Assembly (NCBI RefSeq): GCF_022669055.1
Contig: NZ_JAJMLW010000001.1
Span: 1,285,874 to 1,349,873, forward strand
DNA from: Adlercreutzia faecimuris
GTDB taxonomy: Bacteria; Actinomycetota; Coriobacteriia; Coriobacteriales; Eggerthellaceae
Reading direction: 5' to 3'
Length of the DNA stretch: 64,000 nt
The position numbers were made by a program, and so were the translations under genes. Positions 23,971 to 31,617 of the stretch are shown in pieces; the first letter of the stretch is position 1; each line of letters opens with the position of its first letter. Under the pieces are notes generated by a model. That model searched no databases, was not told the origin of the DNA, and saw only the letters and a list, made by a program, of their open reading frames with translations.

Positions 23971-25829
23971 GCGATACCGAAGAGAACCTGACGGCGGCCC
24001 CCGAGGCCGACAAGCCCAAGCGCCGCGCACGCGCCAAGGCCGACGCGGGCGCCGCCCCCGAGGCCGCCGAGGCGGCCCCCAAGCGCCGGGGCCGCCCCCG
24101 CAAGGCCGACGCCGACGCCGCCGCGCCCGCGCCGGAGGCCGAAGCCGCCGGCGACGCGCCCAAGCGCCGCGGGCGCCCGCGCAAGTCCGTCTCGGTGGAG
24201 ACGGGAACCGAGGCCGCCGGCGTGGCGGCCGCCCAGGCCGAGGCCGCCGCCGAGGCCGCTCCCAAGCGCCGGGGCCGCCCCCGCAAGGCCGACGCCGCCC
24301 CCGCCAAGGACGCGGCCCCCGCGCCCGAGGCGCCCGCATCCGACGCCGAGCGCGCCCCCAAGGGCGCCGACCGCCCGGCCAAGGGCGGCCAGCAGCCCGC
24401 GCAGCCCAAGGGCGGCCAGGGCCAGCAGCGCGCCAAGGGCAGCAAGCAGCAGGGCGGCAAGCAGGGCGGCCAGCAGCAGCGCCAGGACAACCGCCACCAG
24501 CAGCGCCGCCAGCACCGCCAGCAGCAGCGCGAGGTGGTGCCGAGCGTCACCAAGGAGGAGCTGGCCGAGCTCAAGGTGGCCGAGCTGCGTGCCAAGGCGG
24601 CCGAGCTGGCCGTCGACGCCGCCGGCCTCAAGAAGGCCGAGCTCGTCGACGCCGTCTACGACGCCGCCCTCAAGGCCGAGGGCTTCCTGGAGGTCACGGG
24701 CGTCCTCGACATCCTGGCCGACGGCTACGGCTTCCTGCGCACGGGCGGCTACCTGCCCGGCGAGCACGACTGCTACGTGGGCCTGGCCACCATCCGCCGC
24801 AACGGCCTGCGCAAGGGCGACATGGTGAGCGGCCAGACGCGCCCCGCGCGCGAGAACGACAAGTTCGCCGCCCTGCAGAAGGTGACGTCCGTCAACGGCA
24901 TCCCGGCCGACGAGCTGGGCGCGCGGCCGAAGTTCGCCGACCTCACGCCGGTCTACCCCGACGAGATCCTGTCCATGGAGCACGGCCGCACCACCACGAC
25001 GGCCCGCGTCATCGACCTGGTGGCGCCCATCGGCAAGGGCCAGCGCGGCCTCATCGTGTCGCCGCCGAAGGCCGGCAAGACCACCATCCTGAAGGACATC
25101 GCCTCGGCCATCACCGCCAACAACCCCGACGTGCACCTCATGTGCCTGCTCGTCGACGAGCGGCCCGAGGAGGTCACCGACATGGAGCGGTCGATCCGCG
25201 GCGAGGTCATCTCGTCGACCTTCGACATGCCCACCGAGAACCACATCGCCGTGTCCGAGCTGGTCATCGAGCGCGCCAAGCGCCTGGTGGAGCAGGGCCG
25301 CGACGTGGTGATCCTGCTCGACTCGATCACCCGCCTCGCCCGCGCCTACAACCTGGCGCAGCCCGCGAGCGGCCGCATCCTGTCCGGCGGCGTCGACTCC
25401 ACGGCCCTCTACCCGCCCAAGCGCTTCCTCGGCGCCGCCCGCAACATCGAGGGCGGCGGCTCGCTCACCATCCTCGCCTCGGCGCTCATCGACACCGGCT
25501 CGAAGATGGACGAGGTCATCTTCGAGGAGTTCAAGGGCACGGGCAACATGGAGCTCAAGCTCGACCGCAACCTGGCCGACCGCCGCATCTTCCCGGCCAT
25601 CGACCCGGTGGCCTCGGGCACCCGCAAGGAGGAGCTGCTGCTCGACCCGCAGGAGGCGCCGCTCATCTGGGCCGTGCGCCGCATCCTGTCCAACATGAAC
25701 AACACCGAGCGCGCGATGGACATGCTCATCAAGTCGCTCAAGCAGACCGACACCAACCAGGAGTTCCTCATCCGCACCGCCAAGAAGGCCCAGGGGGCCC
25801 ACGGCAAGTCGGACGACCTGGAGCTCTAG
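23967..25829 (+). CDS. rho: Transcription termination factor Rho with AT-hook-like N-terminal extension
   Basis: A 620-residue protein; the E. coli Rho has 419. Residues about 195-610 are ordinary Rho: an N-terminal RNA-binding part (EGFLEVTGVLDILADGYGFLR), Walker A in SPPKAGKTTIL (about 368-378), DERPEEVTDMERS and the arginine-finger region. The first 190 residues are extra: three exact KRRGRPRK motifs (39-46, 66-73, 100-107), the AT-hook core that binds the minor groove, then a Gly/Gln/Arg-rich tract (140-190). Long N-terminal extensions are known in actinobacterial Rho, but the repeated AT-hook is notable. It overlaps the transaldolase gene by four bases. Confidence 0.96.
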   Translation: MSDTEENLTAAPEADKPKRRARAKADAGAAPEAAEAAPKRRGRPRKADADAAAPAPEAEAAGDAPKRRGRPRKSVSVETGTEAAGVAAAQAEAAAEAAPKRRGRPRKADAAPAKDAAPAPEAPASDAERAPKGADRPAKGGQQPAQPKGGQGQQRAKGSKQQGGKQGGQQQRQDNRHQQRRQHRQQQREVVPSVTKEELAELKVAELRAKAAELAVDAAGLKKAELVDAVYDAALKAEGFLEVTGVLDILADGYGFLRTGGYLPGEHDCYVGLATIRRNGLRKGDMVSGQTRPARENDKFAALQKVTSVNGIPADELGARPKFADLTPVYPDEILSMEHGRTTTTARVIDLVAPIGKGQRGLIVSPPKAGKTTILKDIASAITANNPDVHLMCLLVDERPEEVTDMERSIRGEVISSTFDMPTENHIAVSELVIERAKRLVEQGRDVVILLDSITRLARAYNLAQPASGRILSGGVDSTALYPPKRFLGAARNIEGGGSLTILASALIDTGSKMDEVIFEEFKGTGNMELKLDRNLADRRIFPAIDPVASGTRKEELLLDPQEAPLIWAVRRILSNMNNTERAMDMLIKSLKQTDTNQEFLIRTAKKAQGAHGKSDDLEL

Positions 25830-25847
25830 GCCGACGGGAGGCCCCCC

Positions 25848-27008
25848 ATGACCCAGCAGGAACAGTGGCCGCGCGACGTGTGGCCCGATAACCGGGGCGC
25901 CCAGGGCGGCGCCCCCTCCCCGGACGCGGGGGCCCAGCCCTCGCCCGCCGCGGGGGCCTACGTGGCCCCCGGCTGGCAGCCCGCCGCCGGGCCCGGCCCG
26001 GACGCCGGCGCGGCCGGCTTCCCGCCGCCCGCCTACGGCCAGCCCGCCTACGCGGCCGCCTACGCCGCGCCGGCCAAGCCGCGCAGCCGCGCCTGGATCG
26101 TCGCGCTGGTGGCGGTCGTCCTGCTGTTCGCGGCCATCTTCGCCGGCATGGCGTCGTGCACCTCGCTCATGAGCTCCTCGCTCGGGTCGGCCGGCCTCGC
26201 CTCTTCGGGCCCCACCGCGGCGTCGGGCCCCACGGTGGGCATCATCAACATCGACGGCACCATCGACTACGACGGCACCACGGCCAGCCCCGAGGGGCTC
26301 AAGGCCCAGCTCGACCGCGCCGAGGCCGACCCGGACATCCGGGCGGTCGTGCTGCGCGTCAACTCCGGCGGCGGCACGGCCACGGCCGGCGAGGAGATGA
26401 GCATCTACGTGCGCGAGTTCTCCAAGCCCGTCGTGGTGTCGAGCGCCTCGATGAACGCGAGCGCCGCCTACGAGATATCCTCGCAGGCCGACTACATCTT
26501 CACGGCCAAGACCACGGCCATCGGCGCCATCGGCACAGCCATGCAGATCACCGACGTGTCGGGGCTGCTCGACAAGCTCGGCATCACCGTCGACAACGTC
26601 ACCTCGTCCGACTCGAAGGACTCCAGCTACGGCACCCGCGCCCTCACCGAGGAGGAGCGCGCCTACTACCAGGCGATGGTCGACCAGATCAACGCCACCT
26701 TCATCGGGGCCGTGGCCGAGGGCCGCGACCTGCCCGTCGAGGAGGTGCGCTCGCTGGCCACCGGCATGACCTTCACCGGCATGGACGCCGTGGACAACGG
26801 CCTGGCCGACGAGATCGGCACGCTCGAGGACGCCTGCGACAAGGCGGCGGCCCTCGGCGGCATCGGTGCGGGCTACCGTACGATGTACCTGCAGCCCGAG
26901 GTGAGCGACCTCTCGGCGCTGCTCGGCCTCATGGGGATGGAGACGAAGGCCGCCGACGACGGCCTGATGGCGAAGGAGCAGGACCGCGATGTCCGATTCG
27001 AGAACTGA
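25848..27008 (+). CDS. sppA: Signal peptide peptidase SppA-type protease
   Basis: A 386-residue, membrane-anchored serine protease. A Pro/Ala/Gly-rich cytoplasmic tail (1-80) is followed by one membrane helix (about 83-105). The S49 domain follows: VGIINIDGTI, the VLRVNSGGGTATAGEE strand, the serine region ASMNASAAYEIS and the general-base lysine region SSDSKDSSYG. The serine motif differs from the common ASGGYY. The family cuts leftover signal peptides in the membrane. The ATG at 25848 has GGGAGG at 25836. The gene overlaps metG by 20 nt. Confidence 0.9.
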   Translation: MTQQEQWPRDVWPDNRGAQGGAPSPDAGAQPSPAAGAYVAPGWQPAAGPGPDAGAAGFPPPAYGQPAYAAAYAAPAKPRSRAWIVALVAVVLLFAAIFAGMASCTSLMSSSLGSAGLASSGPTAASGPTVGIINIDGTIDYDGTTASPEGLKAQLDRAEADPDIRAVVLRVNSGGGTATAGEEMSIYVREFSKPVVVSSASMNASAAYEISSQADYIFTAKTTAIGAIGTAMQITDVSGLLDKLGITVDNVTSSDSKDSSYGTRALTEEERAYYQAMVDQINATFIGAVAEGRDLPVEEVRSLATGMTFTGMDAVDNGLADEIGTLEDACDKAAALGGIGAGYRTMYLQPEVSDLSALLGLMGMETKAADDGLMAKEQDRDVRFEN

Positions 27009-29016
27009 CGCCCGCGTGGCGTGGCCGGCGCGCGCCGTGGTGACGGCGGGCATGCCCTACGGCAACAAGGCGCTGCACTTCGGCCACATCGGCGGCGTGT
27101 TCGTGCCCGCCGATGCCTTCGCGCGCTTCCTGCGCGACCGCATCGGCGCCGACAACGTCCGCTTCGTGTCGGGCACCGACTGCTTCGGCTCGCCCATCGA
27201 CGAGGGCTACCGCAAGGCCGTGGAGGCCGGCGCCTTCTCCGGCTCCATCGCCGACTACGTGGCCGCCAACCACGACGCCCAGAAGGCGGCTCTCGACGCC
27301 TACCAGGTGAGCCTCGACATCTACCAGGGGTCGGGCCTGGGGCACGCCGGCGACGTGCACCAGATGGTGACCGACTCGGTCGTCGAGCGGCTCCACGCCA
27401 ACGGCTGGCTGCGCCGCGAGGCGACGCTGCAGTTCTACGACGCCGAGGCCGGCACGTTCATCAACGGCCGCCAGGTGCAGGGTCGCTGCCCGGTGCAGGG
27501 CTGCAAGTCCGAGCACGGCTACGCCGACGAGTGCGACCTGGGGCACCAGTACGAGCCCCAGGACCTCATCGCGCCGGTGTCCACCGTCACCGGCACCGTG
27601 CCCGAGATGCGCCCGGTCGAGAACTGGTACTTCGACCTGCCCGCCTTCGCCGACTTCCTGCGCGGGCGCGTGGCCGAGCTCGAGGCCGACCCCGAGGTGC
27701 GCCCCGTGGTGCCCCAGACGGTGCGCGAGTTCCTGGCGCCGCCCATCGTCTTCATCAAGAACGAGGCGCTCGATGACTACCGCGCCGTCGCCGACGAGCT
27801 GCCGCCCCACGCCTTCCGCGAGGCCCAGGGCGGCAAGCAGAGCTTCGAGATCGAGTTCGCCACCATCGCCGAGCGCGACGAGGCGCGCCCCGTGCTCGCC
27901 CGTGCCGGCATCCGCTTCCGCACCGGCAAGACGCTCGTGCCCTTCCGCATCACGGGCAACATCGAGTGGGGCGTGCGCGCGCCCGAGCTCGACGGTGTGG
28001 GCGGGCTCACCGTGTGGTGCTGGCCCGAGTCGCTGTGGGCGCCCATCTCGTTCACCATCGCCGCCAACGACGCCCGCGGGCTGCCCCGGGGCAGCTGGCG
28101 CGACTTCTGGTGCTCCGAGGACGCCCAGGTCTACCAGTTCATCGGCCAGGACAACCTGTACTTCTACGGCGTGGCCCAGCCGGCCCTGTGGGAGGCCCTC
28201 GAGCCCGGCGGCATCCTCGCCGGAGACGAGGGCGAGCCGCCCCTGCGCCAGACGGCGCTCGTGGCCAACCACCACCTGCTCTTCGGCACCAAGAAGGCGT
28301 CGTCGTCGGGCGCGGTGAAGCCGCCCACCGGCGAGCAGCTGCTCGAGCACTACACCCCCGAGCAGCTGCGCGCGCACTTCCTGGCCCTCGGGCTCGACCA
28401 GAAGTCGGTCGGCTTCAAGCCCAAGCCCTTCGAGCAGGACGCGGCCAAGCGCGACGACCCGCGGGTGGCCGACCCCGTCCTCAAGGAGGGGGCGCTGCTC
28501 ACCAACGTGTTCAACCGCCTGGCCCGCAGCTGCTTCTACGAGGCGCAGCGCAACTTCGACGGCTGCATGCCGCTCGGCGCGCCCGCGCCCGAGGCCCACG
28601 CCGAGGCCGTGCGCGTCCTGCGCGCCTACGACGAGCTCATGCACCGGGTCGAGCTGCACTCGGTCATGTCGCTCATGGACGGGTTCATCCGCTTCGCCAA
28701 CAAGTGGTGGACCGACGGCATCTCGGCGGCCGAGGCGTCGGGGGACGCCGAGGCGCGGCGCCAGGTGCTCGTGGACTCGTTCTACCTGCTGCGCATCGCG
28801 ACCCTGCTCATGCACCCGGTGGTGCCCGCCGGCTGCGAGAAGATCTGCGACTACCTGAGCTTCGACTTCGCCGACTTCTTCAGCTGGAACTACGACTTCG
28901 ACTCCTGCGAGGAGCTGTGCAGCGCCATGGAGATCGACAAGGGCTCCCACCGCGTCCAGGAGCTGCCGCCGCGCTTCGACTTCTTCGAGCGCCATCCCTC
29001 CCAGCTCAAGAAGTAG
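26989..29016 (+). CDS. metG: Divergent class I methionyl-tRNA synthetase
   Basis: A 675-residue class I synthetase. The HIGH-like motif HFGHIGG is at 30-36, with VTAGMPYGNKALHFGH before it as in MetRS. A zinc knuckle follows (RCPVQGC..ECDLGH). In place of KMSKS the protein has KKASSS (about 435-440), so the second catalytic lysine is replaced by Ser. Compared with standard MetRS it has an extra block at about 250-330. The assignment to methionine rests on the overall order of motifs. I cannot tell whether another MetRS exists in the genome. It overlaps sppA by 20 nt. Confidence 0.82.
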   Translation: MSDSRTDARVAWPARAVVTAGMPYGNKALHFGHIGGVFVPADAFARFLRDRIGADNVRFVSGTDCFGSPIDEGYRKAVEAGAFSGSIADYVAANHDAQKAALDAYQVSLDIYQGSGLGHAGDVHQMVTDSVVERLHANGWLRREATLQFYDAEAGTFINGRQVQGRCPVQGCKSEHGYADECDLGHQYEPQDLIAPVSTVTGTVPEMRPVENWYFDLPAFADFLRGRVAELEADPEVRPVVPQTVREFLAPPIVFIKNEALDDYRAVADELPPHAFREAQGGKQSFEIEFATIAERDEARPVLARAGIRFRTGKTLVPFRITGNIEWGVRAPELDGVGGLTVWCWPESLWAPISFTIAANDARGLPRGSWRDFWCSEDAQVYQFIGQDNLYFYGVAQPALWEALEPGGILAGDEGEPPLRQTALVANHHLLFGTKKASSSGAVKPPTGEQLLEHYTPEQLRAHFLALGLDQKSVGFKPKPFEQDAAKRDDPRVADPVLKEGALLTNVFNRLARSCFYEAQRNFDGCMPLGAPAPEAHAEAVRVLRAYDELMHRVELHSVMSLMDGFIRFANKWWTDGISAAEASGDAEARRQVLVDSFYLLRIATLLMHPVVPAGCEKICDYLSFDFADFFSWNYDFDSCEELCSAMEIDKGSHRVQELPPRFDFFERHPSQLKK

Positions 29017-29070
29017 GGAGCCCACCCGTCCGGGCGCCCGCACGGCGCCCCCGTGAGGAGAGGATGTCTC

Positions 29071-29700
29071 GTGATCGACCCCGCGCGCGCCACGCTCGTC
29101 ATGATCGACATGCAGCGCGGCTTCATCGACCCGGGCTCGGCGCTCTGCGTGCCCGGGGCCGCCGCCACCGTCGGCGCCTGCGCCGACGCGCTCGCCGCGG
29201 CGCGGCGGCAGGGGATGGCCGTCGTGCACGTGCGACGCTCCTACGCCGCCGACGGCTCGGACGTGGAGCCGGCGCGCCACGGGACGTGGCTCGCCGGGGG
29301 CCGGCCGCTCTGCGCCGCGGGCGACGACCCGTCGACCCTCGACTGCCCCGACGTGCTCACACCGGCTGACGGCGAGCGCGTGCTGGTCAAGCCCCGCTAC
29401 TCGGCCTTCTTCGGCACGCCGCTCGACGCCGCCCTGCGCCGCGCCGGCGTCGACACCGTGGTGCTCACGGGCACCGCCATGCCCAACTGCGTGCGCTCCA
29501 CCGCCTACGACGCCCTGTCGCTCGACTACAACGTGGCCGTGGTGGCCGACGCCACGTCCTCGCGCACGCCCGAGGCCCAGGCCGCCAACCTGGCCGACCT
29601 GGCCGCCGCCGGCGCCTACGTCCTGGATGTGGCCGAGCTTTCCGAGCGCGGCCTGGCCGCCATGCCCGACCACCTCGCCGCCTGGCCCGGCCGCCGCTAG
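29071..29700 (+). CDS. Isochorismatase-family cysteine hydrolase
   Basis: A 209-residue alpha/beta hydrolase. The Asp-Lys-Cys triad is visible as D13 (VMIDMQRGF), K107 (LVKPRYSAFFGT) and C140 (TAMPNCVRSTAYDA). Enzymes of this family cut amide or similar bonds, for example in nicotinamide or N-carbamoyl compounds; the substrate cannot be chosen from sequence. GTG 29071 is preferred, as AGGAGAGG ends 7 nt before it; an in-frame GTG at 29053 overlaps this ribosome binding site. It follows metG by 54 nt. Confidence 0.88.
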   Translation: MIDPARATLVMIDMQRGFIDPGSALCVPGAAATVGACADALAAARRQGMAVVHVRRSYAADGSDVEPARHGTWLAGGRPLCAAGDDPSTLDCPDVLTPADGERVLVKPRYSAFFGTPLDAALRRAGVDTVVLTGTAMPNCVRSTAYDALSLDYNVAVVADATSSRTPEAQAANLADLAAAGAYVLDVAELSERGLAAMPDHLAAWPGRR

Positions 29701-29819
29701 GGCGCGCCGGCGACGGCCGGCGCCGGCGTGGGGCGGCTTTCGGGTCGCCTGCCTCTTATCCCGTCAGGTGCTCCCCGACGCCTCTCGTGTGGCTTTCCCC
29801 GAAAGTGTGCCTTCGAAGT

Positions 29820-29966
29820 GCAAATCGGGGCGGTTTTGCACCCTGCTAACGCCCGCAAACAGGTGTATGGTGAAAAACGCTTTTCCTCACCTGGGCTTTT
29901 ACCTGAGCGCTATCCGCAGGCAGCGGTGGAGCGGCTGAATCTGGGTGCAAAACCGCGCCGATTTGC
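29820..29966. repeat. Inverted-repeat element B (shared-end family)
   Basis: The left arm 29820-29843 (GCAAATCGGGGCGGTTTTGC then ACCC) and the right arm 29943-29966 are complementary at 23 of 24 positions. Weaker pairing extends a further 8 or so bases on each side. The inner 99 nt carry no gene. This element fills the gap 29701-30024, and nothing else is seen there but a possible -10 (TAGGGT, 30012-30017) for the next gene. The arms match those of elements C and D. Confidence 0.82.
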
Positions 29967-30024
29967 GATTCGAGGCGCGATTTCCGAGGGCGCCTGATCC
30001 TCGGCATCGTGCTAGGGTGCGTCC

Positions 30025-30975
30025 ATGAGCATCTTCCTCAGCCACGATACCGCGCTCGAGCACCTCCGATCGCCTGCCGCGGAGCGGGACTTCCCCCTCT
30101 GCTATGCCGCGCCGCGCCGTGATGTGCCCCAGGGCGCGGCGCTCGCCGATGCGGGCCTGCACGCCTTCGGCATCCACGGGCGGCCCTACCACGTGCTGGT
30201 CGCCGACGCCGCCGCGCGCGGCAAGTCGCGGCTGGTGCGCTCCCATGTGTGCGCTGCTGCCTACCCGCCCGGATCCTTCCGCCGGTTGGCGCGCGACCTG
30301 TACGTGAGCTCGCCGGAGCTGTGCTTCCTCCAGATGGCGCCGAGCCTTCCCTTCGGCCGCCTCGTGCTGCTGGGGATGGAGCTCTGCGGCGGGTACGCCC
30401 TCGACCCCGACAGCTTGGAGGGCTTCCGGTGCCGCGAGGCGCTTTCCTCGGCGGCGGCGCTCAGGCGCACCACCCGGCGGCTTGCCGGCGTCAAGGGGGT
30501 CAAGGCGGCGCGCTTCGCCGTGCGCTTCGTCGCGGACGGGGCGCTGTCCCCGATGGAGGCCGCCGTCGTGCTGCTGCTGTGCGCCCCGACCTCGCGCGGC
30601 GGCTACGGCCTGGAGCTTCCCGCGCTCAACGCGGAGGTGCGGTTGACGCGGTCGGCCGGGCGCTGGCCGGCCAGCCGCCTCTGCGACCTCTACTGGCCCG
30701 CCCGCCGCCTGGCTATCGAGTACGACTCCAATCGCTTCCACGTGGGGGCCGAGCGCATCGCGCGGGATGCCGCGCGCCGCGCACAGCTCGCGCGCGAGGG
30801 GGTCGAGGTGCTCACGCTCACCTGGGATCAGGTGCGCCATGCGGGCCGGTTCCATGAGGTGGCCGTGCTGGTCGCGATGCGCCTGCGGGGCGGGTTCCGC
30901 TGCTCGCGGTCGGATTGGGAGGCGCGGCGGGCCGAGCTGCGACGCCAGGTGCTCCCGGGGCGCGACGCGGGCTGA
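30025..30975 (+). CDS. Hypothetical protein with a C-terminal PD-(D/E)xK (DUF559/Vsr-like) nuclease-type domain
   Basis: A 316-residue protein. The C-terminal part (about 225-290) has CDLYWPARRLAIEYDSNRFH followed by a basic helix (RIARDAARRAQL) and GVEVLTLTWDQV, the Asp...Glu-x-Asp pattern of DUF559 and Vsr-like endonuclease folds. The N-terminal 200 residues, with YVSSPELCFLQMA, resemble the AbiEi-like antitoxin or regulator part found with DUF559 in actinobacteria; that resemblance is only inferred. No ribosome binding site is visible. TAGGGT at 30012-30017 lies so close to the ATG that a leaderless message is possible. The gene is flanked by repeat elements B and C. Function unknown. Confidence 0.75.
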   Translation: MSIFLSHDTALEHLRSPAAERDFPLCYAAPRRDVPQGAALADAGLHAFGIHGRPYHVLVADAAARGKSRLVRSHVCAAAYPPGSFRRLARDLYVSSPELCFLQMAPSLPFGRLVLLGMELCGGYALDPDSLEGFRCREALSSAAALRRTTRRLAGVKGVKAARFAVRFVADGALSPMEAAVVLLLCAPTSRGGYGLELPALNAEVRLTRSAGRWPASRLCDLYWPARRLAIEYDSNRFHVGAERIARDAARRAQLAREGVEVLTLTWDQVRHAGRFHEVAVLVAMRLRGGFRCSRSDWEARRAELRRQVLPGRDAG

Positions 30976-31112
30976 CGGAGCTCACTCGCCTTCAGCGCTT
31001 CCTCCGGTTGACTGGGGGCGGCGGTAGTCGACGGCTGGTCGCTTGCGTCTCCCGCCGCTCGACCGGTACGCTGGTCGTGAGACGACGGCACCGGGGAAGG
31101 GAGCGCACGCGG

Positions 31113-31454
31113 ATGAGATCAACCTGGGGCGGCGCATCGCCGAGGCGCGCCGCCCTCGCCGCCCAGCTCGCCGCCGCCTGGGCCCACGCCTTCCGGGAGC
31201 CCTGGCCGCTGCCCGGCGCCTTCGAGCTGGCGCCCACTGCTACCGCCCAGCTCCTCCGCAGCCTCGGCATCGTCCTGCCTCGGAGGGCTCTCGGCTGGCC
31301 CTGCGGCCTCATCGACCTCCGGAATCCCGGCCGTTGCCGCAAATTCGCGCGGTTCTGCACCCGGCTGATCTCCGTGAGCCGCCTCGATCCAGCGCCTTCG
31401 GGGCAAAACCCCTGGTCGCTTCTGGCGGGCGGCTCCCCAGGAGGGGCTGCTTGA
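31113..31454 (+). CDS. Possible small gene, unknown function, 3' end runs into repeat element C
   Basis: An open frame of 113 codons. ATG 31113 is preceded by GGGGAAGGGAG at a fair distance. Codons 1-75 have the third-position GC preference of real genes here and give a plausible helical protein (RRAALAAQLAAAWAHAFREPW, then TAQLLRSLGIVLPRRALGWPCGLIDL). The last 40 codons are made of repeat element C (31336-31500), so the original end may have been replaced. No homologue is recognised. It may also be noncoding. The stretch 30976-31112 before it shows nothing else. Confidence 0.3.
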   Translation: MRSTWGGASPRRAALAAQLAAAWAHAFREPWPLPGAFELAPTATAQLLRSLGIVLPRRALGWPCGLIDLRNPGRCRKFARFCTRLISVSRLDPAPSGQNPWSLLAGGSPGGAA

Positions 31455-31500
31455 CGCCGGGGAGGCCCGTCGCGGGTGCATAACCGCGCGGATTTGCGGC
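31336..31500. repeat. Inverted-repeat element C (shared-end family)
   Basis: The left arm 31336-31362 (GCCGCAAATTCGCGCGGTTC then TGCACCC) and the right arm 31474-31500 match at 25 of 27 complementary positions. The ends share the GCAAAT...CGGTT.TGCACCC pattern of elements B and D, while the interior of 111 nt is different. It lies about 360 nt after the nuclease-like gene and before the terminator of the minus-strand DUF1846 gene. Confidence 0.82.
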
Positions 31501-31539
31501 AGGCCCCCGTTTTCGCGAGGCCTGCGCCCCCGCCCGCGA

Positions 31540-31573
31540 AAAGAAGGGGCCGCGCCCAGCCAGGCGCGGCCCC
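31540..31573 (-). terminator. Rho-independent terminator of the DUF1846 gene
   Basis: Read on the minus strand, an 11-bp perfect stem GGGGCCGCGCC (31573-31563) with its complement (31556-31546) is followed by TTCTTTT (31545-31539 region). It lies 45 nt after the stop codon. Confidence 0.8.
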
Positions 31574-31617
31574 CTCTGCGCCCGCCGCGGGCGCCCCTCG
31601 CGTCCCGGCCGGGACGC

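Noticed and set aside
23757..27053. A 1098-codon open frame on the minus strand across rho and sppA, and similar long antisense frames (for example 6318-9239 upstream part, 9395-11485, 43540-45657)
   Set aside because: They mirror real genes on the other strand. In such GC-rich DNA stop codons are rare in all frames; their products are His/Arg/Gly/Ala-rich with no domain.
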